A stretch of DNA of 64,000 nt, from NCBI GenBank assembly GCA_951799425.1, contig OX637410.1, positions 1,860,001 to 1,924,000 of the forward strand, written 5' to 3'. The stretch comes from Ilex aquifolium. Its lineage: Eukaryota; Streptophyta; Magnoliopsida; Aquifoliales; Aquifoliaceae. Each line of letters starts with the position of its first letter. Positions within the stretch are counted from its first letter, which is position 1. Under the pieces are notes generated by a model. It was not told the DNA's origin. It saw nothing but the letters and a program-made list of their open reading frames with translations, and searched no databases. Below are positions 35,066-46,110 of this stretch, piece after piece. The position numbers and the translations under genes are program-made.

Positions 35066-35068
35066 AGC

Positions 35069-37558
35069 TGTGACGCCCTAAAATCTGGGGGTCGGTTGAT
35101 TTCTCATCAACCCGTGGAATACCCGTGGATACCGAGTAACTCGATATCGCGCCGTTATGCCCCATTTATCGGGGTCCATAATTGAACAAAAATCGGGCAG
35201 AGTCTCCTTTGTACGGGGAGCTCTACCCAAAACCCAACCTGTACAATAGACATTCACATGACCCATCCGAGACCCAATATAAAACAATGACCGCACCGGG
35301 TCATTTATCCATACTCATACAATAACATGCCACATTATATTAGAATAGTCCATATAAGTTTGATTACAATTCTTTTGCATATATTACATGCCCAAATTTA
35401 ATCACAAGTCTCATTTTACAAAAAAATGGATTGAAAGCCACAAGTCGGCTTTTCTTCCTCCTCAAGTGCCCGAGTGAGTGCCGTCCGTCGGCGTAAAACC
35501 CGCACCTGAAATGTTTTCCCGTACAGGGTGAGCAACGCTCAATAGAGTATCTCCTACAGAGGCTACTCACCACCCTAGATGTGCATGCAATGCTCACATG
35601 CAACAAACAACAATCCATAACGTTCCAAGCAAGGATATGCATTCAATGTTGGAATTTATCGTATCATGCCATGAAATGAGATGAGATTCACTCATGCAAA
35701 TCAACCCGAGCCATTCCCAGCTCCTCAACACATGCAAGTGCCAAAGTGTATGGAACCGTCATTTATGTTGCACATCAAATGACTTTTACCAATCTAGGGT
35801 CTTTGTGTGGGGTGGATGTTCATGGGCTTACACCAAGGGTCTCCAACCTACTCGGAATTTATGGACTTCCACCAAGGGTTCCGCGTGCACCCACACACTT
35901 GATGGACCAAGCCAAGGGAGTTCATATCCCAACCACTGGGCCTTGCACTCGAGGGGTCTTCTAATCCCTTCTTGCTAACCCTAACGTTAATCACCATGCA
36001 ACCTGTGCGACTCGGCCAAGTCTTCGACCAAGCTTAATCGAGCCCACTCGTCATCCACCAAGTGTGATGTTGACGACAACCGTGCACACACCCACATGAT
36101 GCGATGTCACCGTGCATATGCAATATGATGTCCCATTGCACAAAGATAACATATTATATGCTATGAAAAACATATAAACAATATCAATACATTTCATATA
36201 TCCCATGACAAAATTATATCATAAGCATATAATTCCCATAATTCTCCACAATGTCAATATAATTCAAGTATGCATATACATTGACAATTTTTATAACACA
36301 ATTCCAAGCATGTTATCACAATTGTTATGCCAATAACACACTTAGTCACAAAGGCACAATGTAACACATAACAACCTATGTAATAGCCCACATAACAACC
36401 CACCTAACGACCCAAACACAGTCCAAAAAACAGCCCCAAATTAGCCCCAAAAACAGCCCCTTAAACAGACCATAAAACAGGCCACAAACAGCCCCCTACA
36501 CTAGCCATAAACAGTCCCAAATCAGGCCATAAAATAGGCCACAAAAATAGTCCCAAAACAGGCCACAAACAGGCCATAAACAGCCCCCTAAACATGCCAT
36601 AAACAACAACAAAACAGGCCACAAATAGGCCACAAAAACAGTCCCAAATCAGGCCACAAAACAGGCCGTAAAATAGTCCAATTACTGCCCCATAACAGTG
36701 CACAAATTCAGTCCCATGGCAGTGCACAAAATAGCCCCTTAACAGCCCCTAAACAGTCAACAAATTCAGCCCCAAAACAGCCCATAACAGTGCACAACTT
36801 CAGCCCCATGGCAGTGTACAAAATACCCCCTAAAGTAGGAATAAAACCCAAGTAGGAAGACCCCTACCTCTTGGTGCATAAATTGAAAGGTAGAGCTTCC
36901 AAGAACACCTCCCAAGCTCCCAAAACTTGATTTCTCCAAATCTCCTTCTTTAGATCTTCGGTGAAATTCCTCGTTCTTGGTACGTACTCGTAGCCCTCGT
37001 CGAGGAGATGAAGTTTAATTCTTGGCTTGACGGATTCCGACCGACGGAACTTCGAGAATCGCCGAAAGAAAACTTGAAAACTCACTTTTCTCTCCCTTTT
37101 TCTCCCACACGTTAAAACCAGCACAACCAGCAGAAAATTCTCTGCAAAATTTAGATATTTTGGCCTATTTATAAAGACTTGGCTCAGATCGTGCCACACG
37201 CCCCCTCTTTCCCGGGTCTGTTTCTGTCTCGAAACGATTAATTTCATTCCGGTTTAAGTTCAAATTAATTTTATTTGAACTTTAATTCAATTATAAGGAA
37301 ATTTTATAAAATTTATTTGTGGGGACCTTTTGTGAGGTCAGCCGCTACCTAATCGCCTCGAAATACGTGCAAAATCCGACTATCTCGGATTTCGATGAAA
37401 TTTGACAGGGTAACTAGTTTCTGCGATACGAGTTCAATGGAGAAGTCTGTTGTGTCATCCAAACTCTAGAAACATGAGTATTTTAAATACGCGTTATAGT
37501 AAGAAATTACCGTTTTGCCCTTTTTAGAAAAAAAATTCAAATTTACCCGGGTTTTACA
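35069..37558 (-). repeat. E2 5' LTR, 2490 bp
   Basis: Minus-strand TGTAAAACCCGGG (37558) to GGGCGTCACA (35069). TATAAATAG at 37173-37165. Minisatellite at 36417-36835. The length difference from the 3' LTR lies mainly in the minisatellite. Confidence 0.95.
36417..36835. repeat. AACAGGCC(A/C)C minisatellite, E2 5' LTR
   Basis: The same units as at 30223-30600 but longer and in a different order. This array has changed faster than the rest of the LTR since insertion. Confidence 0.85.
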
Positions 37559-37563
37559 CGGGT

Positions 37564-37589
37564 TATCGCCAGGTGCCCCTATTCTCTTA

Positions 37590-37631
<42 letters not shown>

Positions 37632-39990
37632 TAGATAACAACCCTAGCCCCCAGCTCTCCCCTTCTACTAATTTCTAACACATCAAATCCTGAATTTGTT
37701 CCAACATATTAAATATTTATTATTTATTATTTTTGATTTCCTTTATGTGTTGAGTCCACAAGACAATTGGACAAAAAATAAAGGGAATTTTATGAAGTTG
37801 GACTGGATTTCGGTGAAACTCGGCTACACTTTCTATAGAGGTAATATATTCTTACTCTTTGATATGGTTTGTCAATGTGGGTTTTGAAATTAATTTTTTT
37901 GGTGGTTGAATCTGGTGAGTTTCTTTGAAATATTGGTTGATACTATGCCTCTATGTCGTCTTTGCATTGTTGTTCTTCTTATTTCCCTTTGTTAAGATTT
38001 TGTTGTATTAATTTTGTTTAATTTTCATTGCAATGGTTTGTTAATGGAGGTTATAGTTATGTTGCATTTATATTTTTTCTTAATTGTGACTTTAAAAATC
38101 TAAGGGTCGATTAGTAGCCTTTTATAGAATGATAAAATATATTAATTGTGCATACTGGTTGAAATTTTTATGGGATTCTATTTTTAGAGGAATCATGGGG
38201 CAATTCTTATAAGATTTATGGGGCAATTGTGCATACTAGTAATGCCATAAATACAGTTCCACATATATTTTATAGTATTTTAAATGCTCTTCAAGTACTT
38301 TTCTTTATTGTGTTGTCTTTGTTATGTTGATTACGACATTGCTTTTGCATGGCGAGTTCACTCTCTCGTAGACACACAAGCCCATGCAAAACTCGCGTGT
38401 GTGGAAGCATGCTTGGGATTGTATATAATTAATTTTTGTTCCAGAAAATCAAAATTAATTTTTGTTCCTTATATTGTTTTCGAGTATATATGGAAGCATG
38501 CTTGGGGTTGTTTTCCAGTGAAGTTATATGTAGATAACATACAAGCCTTTGATCCCCATTAGGCTTACAGTAACTCCTTTTTCATCCATTTCTTTCATTT
38601 CGAAATTATAGATTGTTTTTTATCAATTTCTTTCATTCTCTCGGAATCATGGATTAATTTTCTATTTTTTCAATATATTGGTGCATAAAGTATTGGATAA
38701 ATGTTTTTGATTGAAATCTTTGGGTTTAAGCATTGAGTATTCTTGGGTGCATGCAACATGAATATTTTTTTTATGGAATTCATATGTTGTTATGGACTTC
38801 ATTTACGTGGTTGCGTTAGTTGGTAAATGGTTGTGTTAGACAAAATTGTGGCATGATAGTTAGACATTTAGTAACCTTTTTGGGTATGAGAATAAATTGT
38901 GTATACAGGTTGAAACTTTTCTGATGTCCCATTTTTAGGGGAAAATTTGACCAATTTTTTTTAAAATATATGGAGGGTTTAAGTCCAATGAATTTATTGC
39001 TAATTGTTGATTTTTTTTTTTGGTTACTCAGCATCTTTAGGAACAAACACAAGATCAATTGAACCAATCATTTTGATTTGTTTTAGTTTTGCTTGGATTT
39101 TGAACTTATTGTTATATCAATTTTTATATGGAAGCTGATATGGAAGTTAATTAAATGCATGTTTTAGAATTGCAGGTTGGATTTGATATATGCAGATCTA
39201 TATGGATAAAGTTGAACATTATTCTATTATTGATATTACTATGTTGTTGCAGTAGTTGATGAATGGTTTTGTTAATGCAGAATTGAGGCATGATATTAAA
39301 TCCAATAAATGAATTGGATCGTATTTTCTTTAAATTCATATGTTTTTCATTACAATAAGTAGATATGTACCAATTATTAGTCATTCGATAAATTATGTAT
39401 ACAAATTGATATTTTGTTGTGTTCTATTTTTAAATTTAACTCTGTCAATTTTTTTTTAATATTGATTGTAGGTCTAAATTGATTTGAAATGGCGTAACTA
39501 AAAAAAATAAAAATAAATTGTTATTTAAAATATTTGTATGCTATTGAAAGTTTTTGTATTACATGGTTAGTGCTTGATTTTATGTTACATAATGTCTTCA
39601 GGTTCGAGTTTTGTCCTTTTTTTTAAAAAAAAAATGTGGTTGTCGCGATTTATTATTAGAATTTTTATTTTTCATATAGATAATACTTTGTTAATCATTT
39701 ATGTAAAATGCGGATGTATTAAAGGATATATTTTAGGCTTTCTACTTAGTGTCGGTCCAAGTTTAATGCTTGATTATTTCGTGTTCATGATTAATATTCA
39801 GTGTTTGTTTATTTCGTGCGTGTCTCTGTTAAGTGTTTGATTGTTTTGTTTTCAAGAACAATGTAAGTTTTTTTTTTTGAATTGCACAATTTTAGGCATG
39901 GATTAGGGGGACAGTTTAGGCTTTCAGCTTAGTACACGTCCGAGTTCAGTGTTTGATTATTTCGTGCACAAATTCAGTGCTCGATGTTTT
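37564..39990 (+). other. Helitron 3' half, internally repeated, no gene recognised
   Basis: CT/CA tracts (about 37585-37632). AT-rich text follows with worn tandem modules: AAATTGTGTATACAGGTTGAAA-type words followed by a TTCTATTTTTAG word occur at about 38140, 38890 and 39390. A direct repeat of GGAAGCATGCTTGGG occurs at about 38404 and 38491. Further end-motif-like copies lie at about 39590 and 39885. Confidence 0.45.
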
Positions 39991-39994
39991 TTGA

Positions 39995-40029
39995 ATTGCA
40001 CCGTGTCTTCAGGCACGGGTTATCCCTAG
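39995..40029 (+). other. Helitron 3' terminus (hairpin and CTAG)
   Basis: CCGTGTCTTCAGGCACGG (40001-40018) folds with a 5-bp stem (CCGTG/CACGG). GTTATCC then precedes CTAG at 40026-40029, with T as the flanking base. Confidence 0.7.
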
Positions 40030-40689
40030 TACATGTATATGTTAGATATGAACAGTTGTGATTAAAATAATAAAAAGCGGGATATGGGTGCATATGTGGT
40101 GTGTTTAGTCTATGTTTGAAAGAAACGTGTGACACTTAGAGGGAGGTGTGTGTATGTGTTGCCAACTTGGTAGAGGGGTGAGTGCTAAAAAACACATATA
40201 AGATATATATATATATCTATATATCGTTTTACATTGTAATGGGAAAAAAAGAGTGTGGGCTACATGAATAGAGAAAGAGAGAGACGGTAAAATTGGAAGA
40301 TGAGGGAAAAAAAAGAGAGTGACAACTATTCTTTTGGGAATCAACCATAAAATGGCACTAGATAAGAGAGAAAATATTGTATGCTCCTTATTGAACCTCT
40401 TTGCAAAAAGTAGTTTCCTTGAATATTTTTGATTGTATTCTTTTTGTGTTGTTGTGTTTTGTATGAATGGAGACAGAAGAATGACAGTCAATAGTCCAAT
40501 GCATCGCCATGCAAGAGACACATTATATTGGGTTGAGGTGGAATGATTGGAGAGGTGTTAGACTTTTGTTTAGATCTCCCGTAGCGCAAGATAAATGAAA
40601 TAAGGGTTCATAGATTTGTATCTATTAATTATGATACTTGATTTAATTGATACATGGTATCGTTGATTGAATTATTCCCTGTTGTACAG
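40030..40689. other. Unassigned spacer after the Helitron
   Basis: Purine-rich and AT-rich DNA with a short (AT)n at about 40204-40222. No pol similarity is seen until about 40690. Open frames here are low complexity. Confidence 0.3.
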
Positions 40690-41061
40690 TATTATACTAG
40701 GCACTTTGATAGCACTAAGGTATATCAGAATCTGTGGAAATATAGTTGATGAAAGGGAAAGAGAACATTTCTTAATGAATTTTGGTGATAGGTTTTCCCC
40801 TTGTATTTCGTATAAAAATTGTTCATTTTCTAGCTGTTAAAACAACTCCTTGTTGAACGGGTATACTAAATTATGTGTAAATGAGATTTTATGGTTACAC
40901 GGAGTACCAGTATCTATTGTTGATATGGATTTAAGATTTAAGATTTAACTCTTTATTTTGATTTAAACTTACAGTAAGTTTTAGGTAACACATTGAGGTC
41001 AATATGATTTTCGTTCTTAAATGGATGGGCAGTTTGTGAGTATCATTCGAGTGTTAAAAAA
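40690..41061 (+). pseudogene. E0: fossil Tekay-like integrase
   Basis: Three readable blocks in shifting frames: FDSTKVYQNLWKYS (zinc-finger region, compare [15 protein letters not shown] in E1), RIKIVHFLAVKTTP (compare [15 protein letters not shown]) and [15 protein letters not shown] (compare [16 protein letters not shown]), then MDGQ...IIRVLKN. The tract between the zinc finger and the core is deleted. Same strand and order as the E0 pieces at 9415 and 22345. It is cut at 41061 by the Athila-type LTR. Confidence 0.75.
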
Positions 41062-41654
41062 TGCTTGATTTGTTTCCCTTGCTTCCCACACGAACCCGAT
41101 TATGTGTATGACTTATAATGAAGGGTGAGTGTCACTCTCACTCAAACTCGTGCAAGATGTAGGAAAATTGTGTGTGGATGAACAAAAAAACATGTGTGAT
41201 GGTACAAAAATGCTCCCCAAGCGTAGAGAGATTTACAATGTCGTGTTTTACTTGGAATAACATTCCAAGGTCGTCTCCTCAGGGAAGGAGATATCAAGTA
41301 TTTTCAAAAGTGATTTGTAAAAAAAAAGAAATGAAAAATATTGTGATTTTTAAAAACAAAGAAGAAATGAAAAATATTATGATTTGAAGTTTGGTTGTTT
41401 GTGTTTTAAGGAATTTGCAAGTGGAGAAAGAGAGTTGTCTAATCCATAGAGTTCATTCCATTGGGTATGCCAAATCAATTCATTTCTTTATATCAATGGT
41501 GCTTAGGTGTTCGATTGATTCGTAGGAAGCGAAAGATGAATGTGGTTGCATGGATTAGAGCATACCCCGTGACAAGTCTATGGTGTATCAAAAAGCCTAC
41601 AACCACATTCACCCACACTCAACTTAGTCAGACCAAACACTTTACACTACGATA
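41062..41654 (-). repeat. Athila-type LTR fragment (end part)
   Basis: Starts TGCTTGAT, the reverse complement of the Athila LTR end ATCAAGCA. It then shares GTGAGTGTCACTCTC, TCGTGTTTTACTTGGAAT and CCAAGGTCGTCTCCTCAGGG with the B LTR at 60009-61674. It breaks off at about 41650 in CACTTTACACTACGA, where Tekay LTR sequence begins. About two thirds of the LTR is missing. Confidence 0.75.
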
Positions 41655-43975
41655 CGAGTTGAAAAATCAAATTTTTCTAGAACTCGGATGACGAAACGGA
41701 CCTCACCGTTGGATTCGTCTCACAAAATATAGTTACCCAGTCAATTTTTGTTGAATTCCGGGACAGTCGGATTTTTCATGTTTTACGATGCGATCGGGTG
41801 TCGCGTGACCAAAATAAAAGTGATCAGGTTTTAATTAAAAAACATGAAAAATAATTTAAATTTAGTTCAAATAAAATGTGTTGAACATAACACGGGATGA
41901 GATTTAATTGATTCAAGACAAAATCGATCAGGAAAAGACGGGACGTGTGTCGCGTTGTAGGCCAAGTATCCAAGAAGTATGAATAGGGGAGAAAAATCAG
42001 ATTTTTCTCCTCATTACCAAGAAAATTTTCGGAATAGAGAGAGAGAAAGAAGAGAGAGAACCTCTCCCTCATCTCCACCTTCTTCTTGTGATCTAGAGCG
42101 ATTCTTTCATTGGATTGCTTCGGGCCAAGAACAAAAGTCAATCTACGCGACGAGAGTTACGTCTACGTACCAAAAATCGCGGATTTCGCCGAAGTCTCAA
42201 GATCAAGATTTTTGGAAATGAAGGTTTGAAGCTTGATTTGAGCTTCTTAGGGTTCTTCTCCAAGTTAGGTTTATTTTCAACCTAGGGTTTGCGTATGAAG
42301 TGGGTAACATGATTAGAGATGATATCTCTTGTCTAGACATATTCTTAGTGTGACTAGAGTATGAGAAATGGGTATAGAACATGTTAAACCAATTTTTGTA
42401 TAAATTGAGTTCATGGAAACTGCTTGCTTTGGGAATTTCATAGATAATGCGATGTGTTAGGCAGGATTATGTGTTACATGATTATGTGCTTTAAAGGTGT
42501 TTGATAAAATGATGAAGATTGATTAAACATGTTAATTGATTGGATAGGATATAATATGCTTGGTGGAAATTGTGGAATGTGATTATATGCTCATGATATA
42601 ATTGACATTGTGAAAATTGTGTATGTCATGCTATACTCATGATATGAAAAACATGACATTGTAATTGCAATTGTACATTACATTGCATATGCACGAAAAA
42701 CATCACATTCGTGGGCATGTGACATGGGTGTGGGTGAGTGCATGGTTTTGATCAAAAACCATTCTTGGTGGATGATGTGTGGGCTCGGGAAAGTTGGACC
42801 AAGGTTCGACTGAGTCACACGGGTTGCATTTAAAATAGGGTCGGAATTAGCAAGAAGAACTAGATTATCCCTCGGGTGCAAGACCCGGTGATTTGGATAC
42901 GCATTCCATTGGTATTAAGTCCATAAAGTGTGTCGGCGTACGCGGAGCCGTTGGTGAAAGTCCATAGATGCCGCGTCGGTTGGGGGCCTGTTGGTGGAAG
43001 TCCATAAATACCCACTCTAAGAAAGACACGGAATTTATAAATTGTCATTGGATGTGCAACATCAATGGCGGATGCTTGGAATGCCTGGATGTATACTTAT
43101 GACATTGCATATGGTATGGGAGCCGGTGGATGACTCGGGTTACATTGCATGTGTGAGTCTCATATTATAACATGGCAAGATATTGTGACATTCATTTCTT
43201 AAAGTTGTATGTTCTTGGATGAATGTTTGTTTTATTGTTGAATTGCATGTGAACATTTCATATGCATATGGGTTGGAAGGTAGCCTCTCTAGGAGATACC
43301 CTATTGAGCATGACTCACCCTTTATGGGAATAACATTTTAGGTGCGGGACAAGCGCCGGTGGACGGCCCTCACATGGGACCTTGTTGAGAAGAAGCCGAA
43401 ATGTGGCTTTAAGCTTGCATTTTGTAAAACAATGGTGTAAATTATTTTGGACTTGTAATATTGTTTAAAGGATTGTAAAATGAACTTATATGGACTATAT
43501 TTTGTGTAAAATTTGTTGTTATATGAGTTTGGGTGAATGTTATATGAGATTGAGTGAGTTGAAATTGAAAAAGGATTGAATTGGGGGAAAACTGGACCCT
43601 AGTACCGATAACAAGTTGATTAGCTATTGGTACCACGATTCCAATGGGCTCAGGTACCGGTAGCTCGATGGCAGTGGGCTCAGCTACCAATACCTAGATT
43701 CACAGCTACTGGTAGCTCTCTGTCAGACAGCCCAGGTTCTGGTACCATCACACTTACTGATATCAGTAGCAAGCAAACAGAATGCCCAGGTACCGGCACC
43801 AAGTACATGAGGTACTAGTACCTCCTCTTAAATTTTCAAAAATTTAAAATAACTTTAGCAAGCCTTCAGGCCTTGAGCTTTCTTGTTTAAAGGATGAATT
43901 TGGAGTAATACTAAGGGCAAATTGATATACATTGGACCTTGGAATGGTCGTGTGATGACGTGGTATTGAGTTATG
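41655..43975 (+). repeat. E4 LTR, lacking both ends
   Basis: Collinear with the E1/S2 LTRs from CTAGAACTCGGATGACGAAACGG (E1: CTAGACCTCGGATGAGG) through CTCACCCTTTATGGGAA to the GATATCGAG-like stretch. The first part and the terminal GGGGCGTGACA are missing. Confidence 0.85.
43601..43823. repeat. Worn TACCGGTA-type palindrome cluster in E4 LTR
   Basis: Around ten GGTACC/CTACCGGTAG/GTACCGG/GTACTAGTAC words in about 220 bp, flanked on the left by the same AAAACTGG word as the S2 cluster. The half-sites differ from S2 (GGTAC or GCTAC here, CGTAC there). Confidence 0.75.
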
Positions 43976-44082
43976 TGGCTTGTGAGACAATGGGACAAGG
44001 AGATGAATCTCAATGTTTTGACTTTGATCCCTAACTTCGGGATACTAAGTTAGTACTCTATTGCTATCTGATATGTGAGTAG

Positions 44083-44453
44083 ATGAAAAATAGAGGAAGA
44101 GGACATCAGAACGGTCGAGGGCATGGGCAGAACAACAACCAACCGTCACCGGTCTTGACCAACAAGCCTTCATGGAGGCTATAAGAACAACGACGACTAC
44201 CTTTGCACAAGCTAGCACCAACGTGGGCCAAGGGGGCTCGAGTAACCTCCAAAAGTTTAAGGCACACAAGCCACCTGCTTTCATGGGAGAGGCGGATCCG
44301 ATGGTGGCCAACCATTGGTTCCAACAAGTTGATAAGATCTTAGAGGTTATGGAGATCATGTCCGATGCCACTAAGATAAGGTTAGTCGCGTTCTAGCTTG
44401 AGGAAGAGACCCATCTATGGTGGGATTGAGCAAAGGCCTCGAAGAACCAAGAG
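44083..44453 (+). pseudogene. gag: E4 gag N-terminal part
   Basis: The ATG at 44083 gives MKNRGRGHQNGRGHGQNNNQ, the same kind of basic start as E1 gag. A frame break follows near 44160. Then GSSNLQKFKAHKPPAFMGEA and ANHWFQQVDKILEVMEIM match E1 gag. TAG (44394) and TGA interrupt before WWD. The frame reaches AAG AAC CAA GAG, where the target duplication of Athila A starts (AAGAG, 44449-44453). Joining to 59591 restores KNQEAMTCEEF, collinear with E1. Confidence 0.85.
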
Positions 44454-45007
44454 TGATTAGCACAAAAACATGACATATATTGTATGCTAATATGCCCCTC
44501 TAGACTTGCTTTTGTCATGAAATTGGGGAGAAATGTATTTAATCTTCGTGTTGATGGAGTTTTGTGTGAATGCAGGTGAAATGATGTAAATGACATGAGT
44601 TAAACCCCCATTGAAGTGGTTGAAGTCAATGAAGAAGAAGGGGGTGATTAACCCAAACTAGTATGTAAATTAAAATGATTAAGTAATCAACTTTGTAAGA
44701 TAAAACAATTAAACATTATGAATTAGGGTTTGTGCGTAAATTAAAGTTTTAAATACTTTATGTTTGAATTTCAGGGTTTAATACAGAAATACTGAAGAAT
44801 ATGAGGTAAACTTGTAAAACTTGAAACAACGAAGGGCCAAAGTATAATAGAGATACATGGAAGCTCTAGAACACGACACTTGGAAGCTCCAGAACACAAC
44901 ACATGGACCTCCTGTAAGGCACCACCATCCGGATGGTGGTGGAGGCGTCCGGATGGCCACCTTGGTGGATTGTCTTGATCCATCCACCTCGTGCTTCCTT
45001 ATTTGCC

Positions 45008-45015
45008 TATAAATA
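45008..45015 (+). promoter_or_regulatory. S3 TATA box
   Basis: TATAAATA in GCCTATAAATAGCC, with a GAAAGAAAGAAAGAAAAAGAG leader about 70 bp downstream. Confidence 0.7.
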
Positions 45016-45479
45016 GCCATGCCCTCCTTCATTTCAAGAAGGCCGGCCATCCAAGAGCCAGAAGAGAGTTCCAAATAGAGAAAGAAAGAAAGAAAAAGAG
45101 AGAGTCAAAGCCGGTATGTTCTACACCGATACTCTGTAGTTCTACATTTCTGTTTAGTCTTTCTATTCGGATAATTGAACTACCGCCACTTTGTTGTTTT
45201 GATTAATAATAAAAGTGGTTGTGTTTCAAGTGTTCCTTGTGAAAGAAGTTTTTGAGTTTGTGTTTTTATTTCAGTTGTAATGACGAATACCCGCACTCCT
45301 TGCTTGTCAGTAGCGATGAGGTGTGAGTAGTCGTTTATACCCTTAGGTGAAGGGTGAACATATGTATATTATCGGTTAGATTATGGAAATGCTAATGTTT
45401 TATTCATATATTTATCTATATATGTACTATACGCTTCATGCAAGATACATCGATGTACGTAGTTTCGGTGCTGTGCCTG

Positions 45480-46110
45480 GAATTATGTCATCAGTGCATC
45501 ATCAACCTGCCAGTTAAACAACCACGGTGTTCCAACCGGTATGACTTGTCCTCCACCAGAACGCTGAGAATGTTCTACTGATGCATGGTACAAAACCTAA
45601 ATGATCCTCATGAATGGCTTGTCCTTCTGGGTTATTAGGGTTGTTTAATTACTATATATAACTATATTGCCAATCTAACAACCACGGTGTTCCTACCGGT
45701 ATGGCTTGTCCTCCACCGGAATGCTGAGGATGTTTAACTGGTATATATATATATTACAGATGACCTATTGAGTAATTCAAGTATTCCTCATGAATGGCTT
45801 GTCCTTTTGGTTCACTCGAATTAGTCAATTGGCACATCTATAACTAGCTAACCTAAGAAGTTGTTGTGTTATGACTAATACCACCAGCTAACCTAAGAAG
45901 TTGATGTGTTATGGTTTATTATGTACACACTTACTATCACGAGACAATTGAATAATTCAAGTATTCCTCATGAATGGCTTGTCCTTCTAGTGTGCTTGGA
46001 TTAATCAATTGTCATGAATATAACCAGCTAACCTAAGAAGTTGCTGTGTTATAACTAATATCACCAGCTAACCTAAGAAGTTGCTGTGTGATGGTTTATA
46101 TACATCAGAC
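45480..46110 (+). repeat. Interspersed modular repeats in S3
   Basis: Three word types recur: ACAACCACGGTGTTCC...CTTGTCCTCCACC (about 45518, 45668), CCTCATGAATGGCTTGTCCT (about 45606, 45786, 45966) and CAGCTAACCTAAGAAGTTG (about 45845, 45888, 46024, 46067). They are separated by AT-rich spacers with TATATA words. Confidence 0.85.

Larger units (their letters stand above)
28905..37558 (-). mobile_element. E2: gag-less Tekay element, 8654 bp, TSD CGGGT
   Basis: Minus strand: 5' LTR (37558-35069), primer site (35065-35054), leader, a deletion that removes gag and the protease active site, pol (34731-31413), a shortened polypurine tract, 3' LTR (31339-28905). CGGGT flanks both ends (28900-28904 and 37559-37563). 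The two LTRs are clearly similar, with small differences. Primer site and most of pol persist, so it looks like a deletion derivative that could still be mobilised in trans if packaged. Confidence 0.95.
23061..40029 (+). mobile_element. Candidate non-autonomous Helitron with nested insertions
   Basis: The 5' end TCTATATAATAAAACACC (23061) is the typical Helitron start and follows an A. The 3' end has a CCGTG/CACGG hairpin (40001-40018) a few bases before CTAG (40026-40029) and is followed by T, as expected for A/T target insertion without duplication. Removing solo LTR S2 and element E2, each with one TSD copy, leaves about 5.3 kb. No Rep/helicase coding is visible. It carries a serine-carboxypeptidase-like exon in sense orientation near its 5' end and three or more worn internal repeats towards its 3' end. 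It sits inside E0, whose integrase resumes at 40690. Confidence 0.7.

Noticed and set aside
36461-36727. Minus-strand frame rich in Gly/Leu/Phe/Trp resembling membrane repeats
   Set aside because: It is the translation of the AACAGGCC minisatellite in E2's LTR. The matching array in the other LTR does not keep the frame.
37696-37887. Possible second captured exon (FMKLDWISVKLGYTFYRG)
   Set aside because: It lies before a GTAATA donor-like site but I do not recognise the family, and there is no acceptor or matching neighbour exon.
45480-46110. CRISPR-like alternation of repeats and spacers
   Set aside because: Repeats are of three types with unequal spacing in a plant LTR; no cas genes. CRISPR is not expected in a nuclear plant genome.
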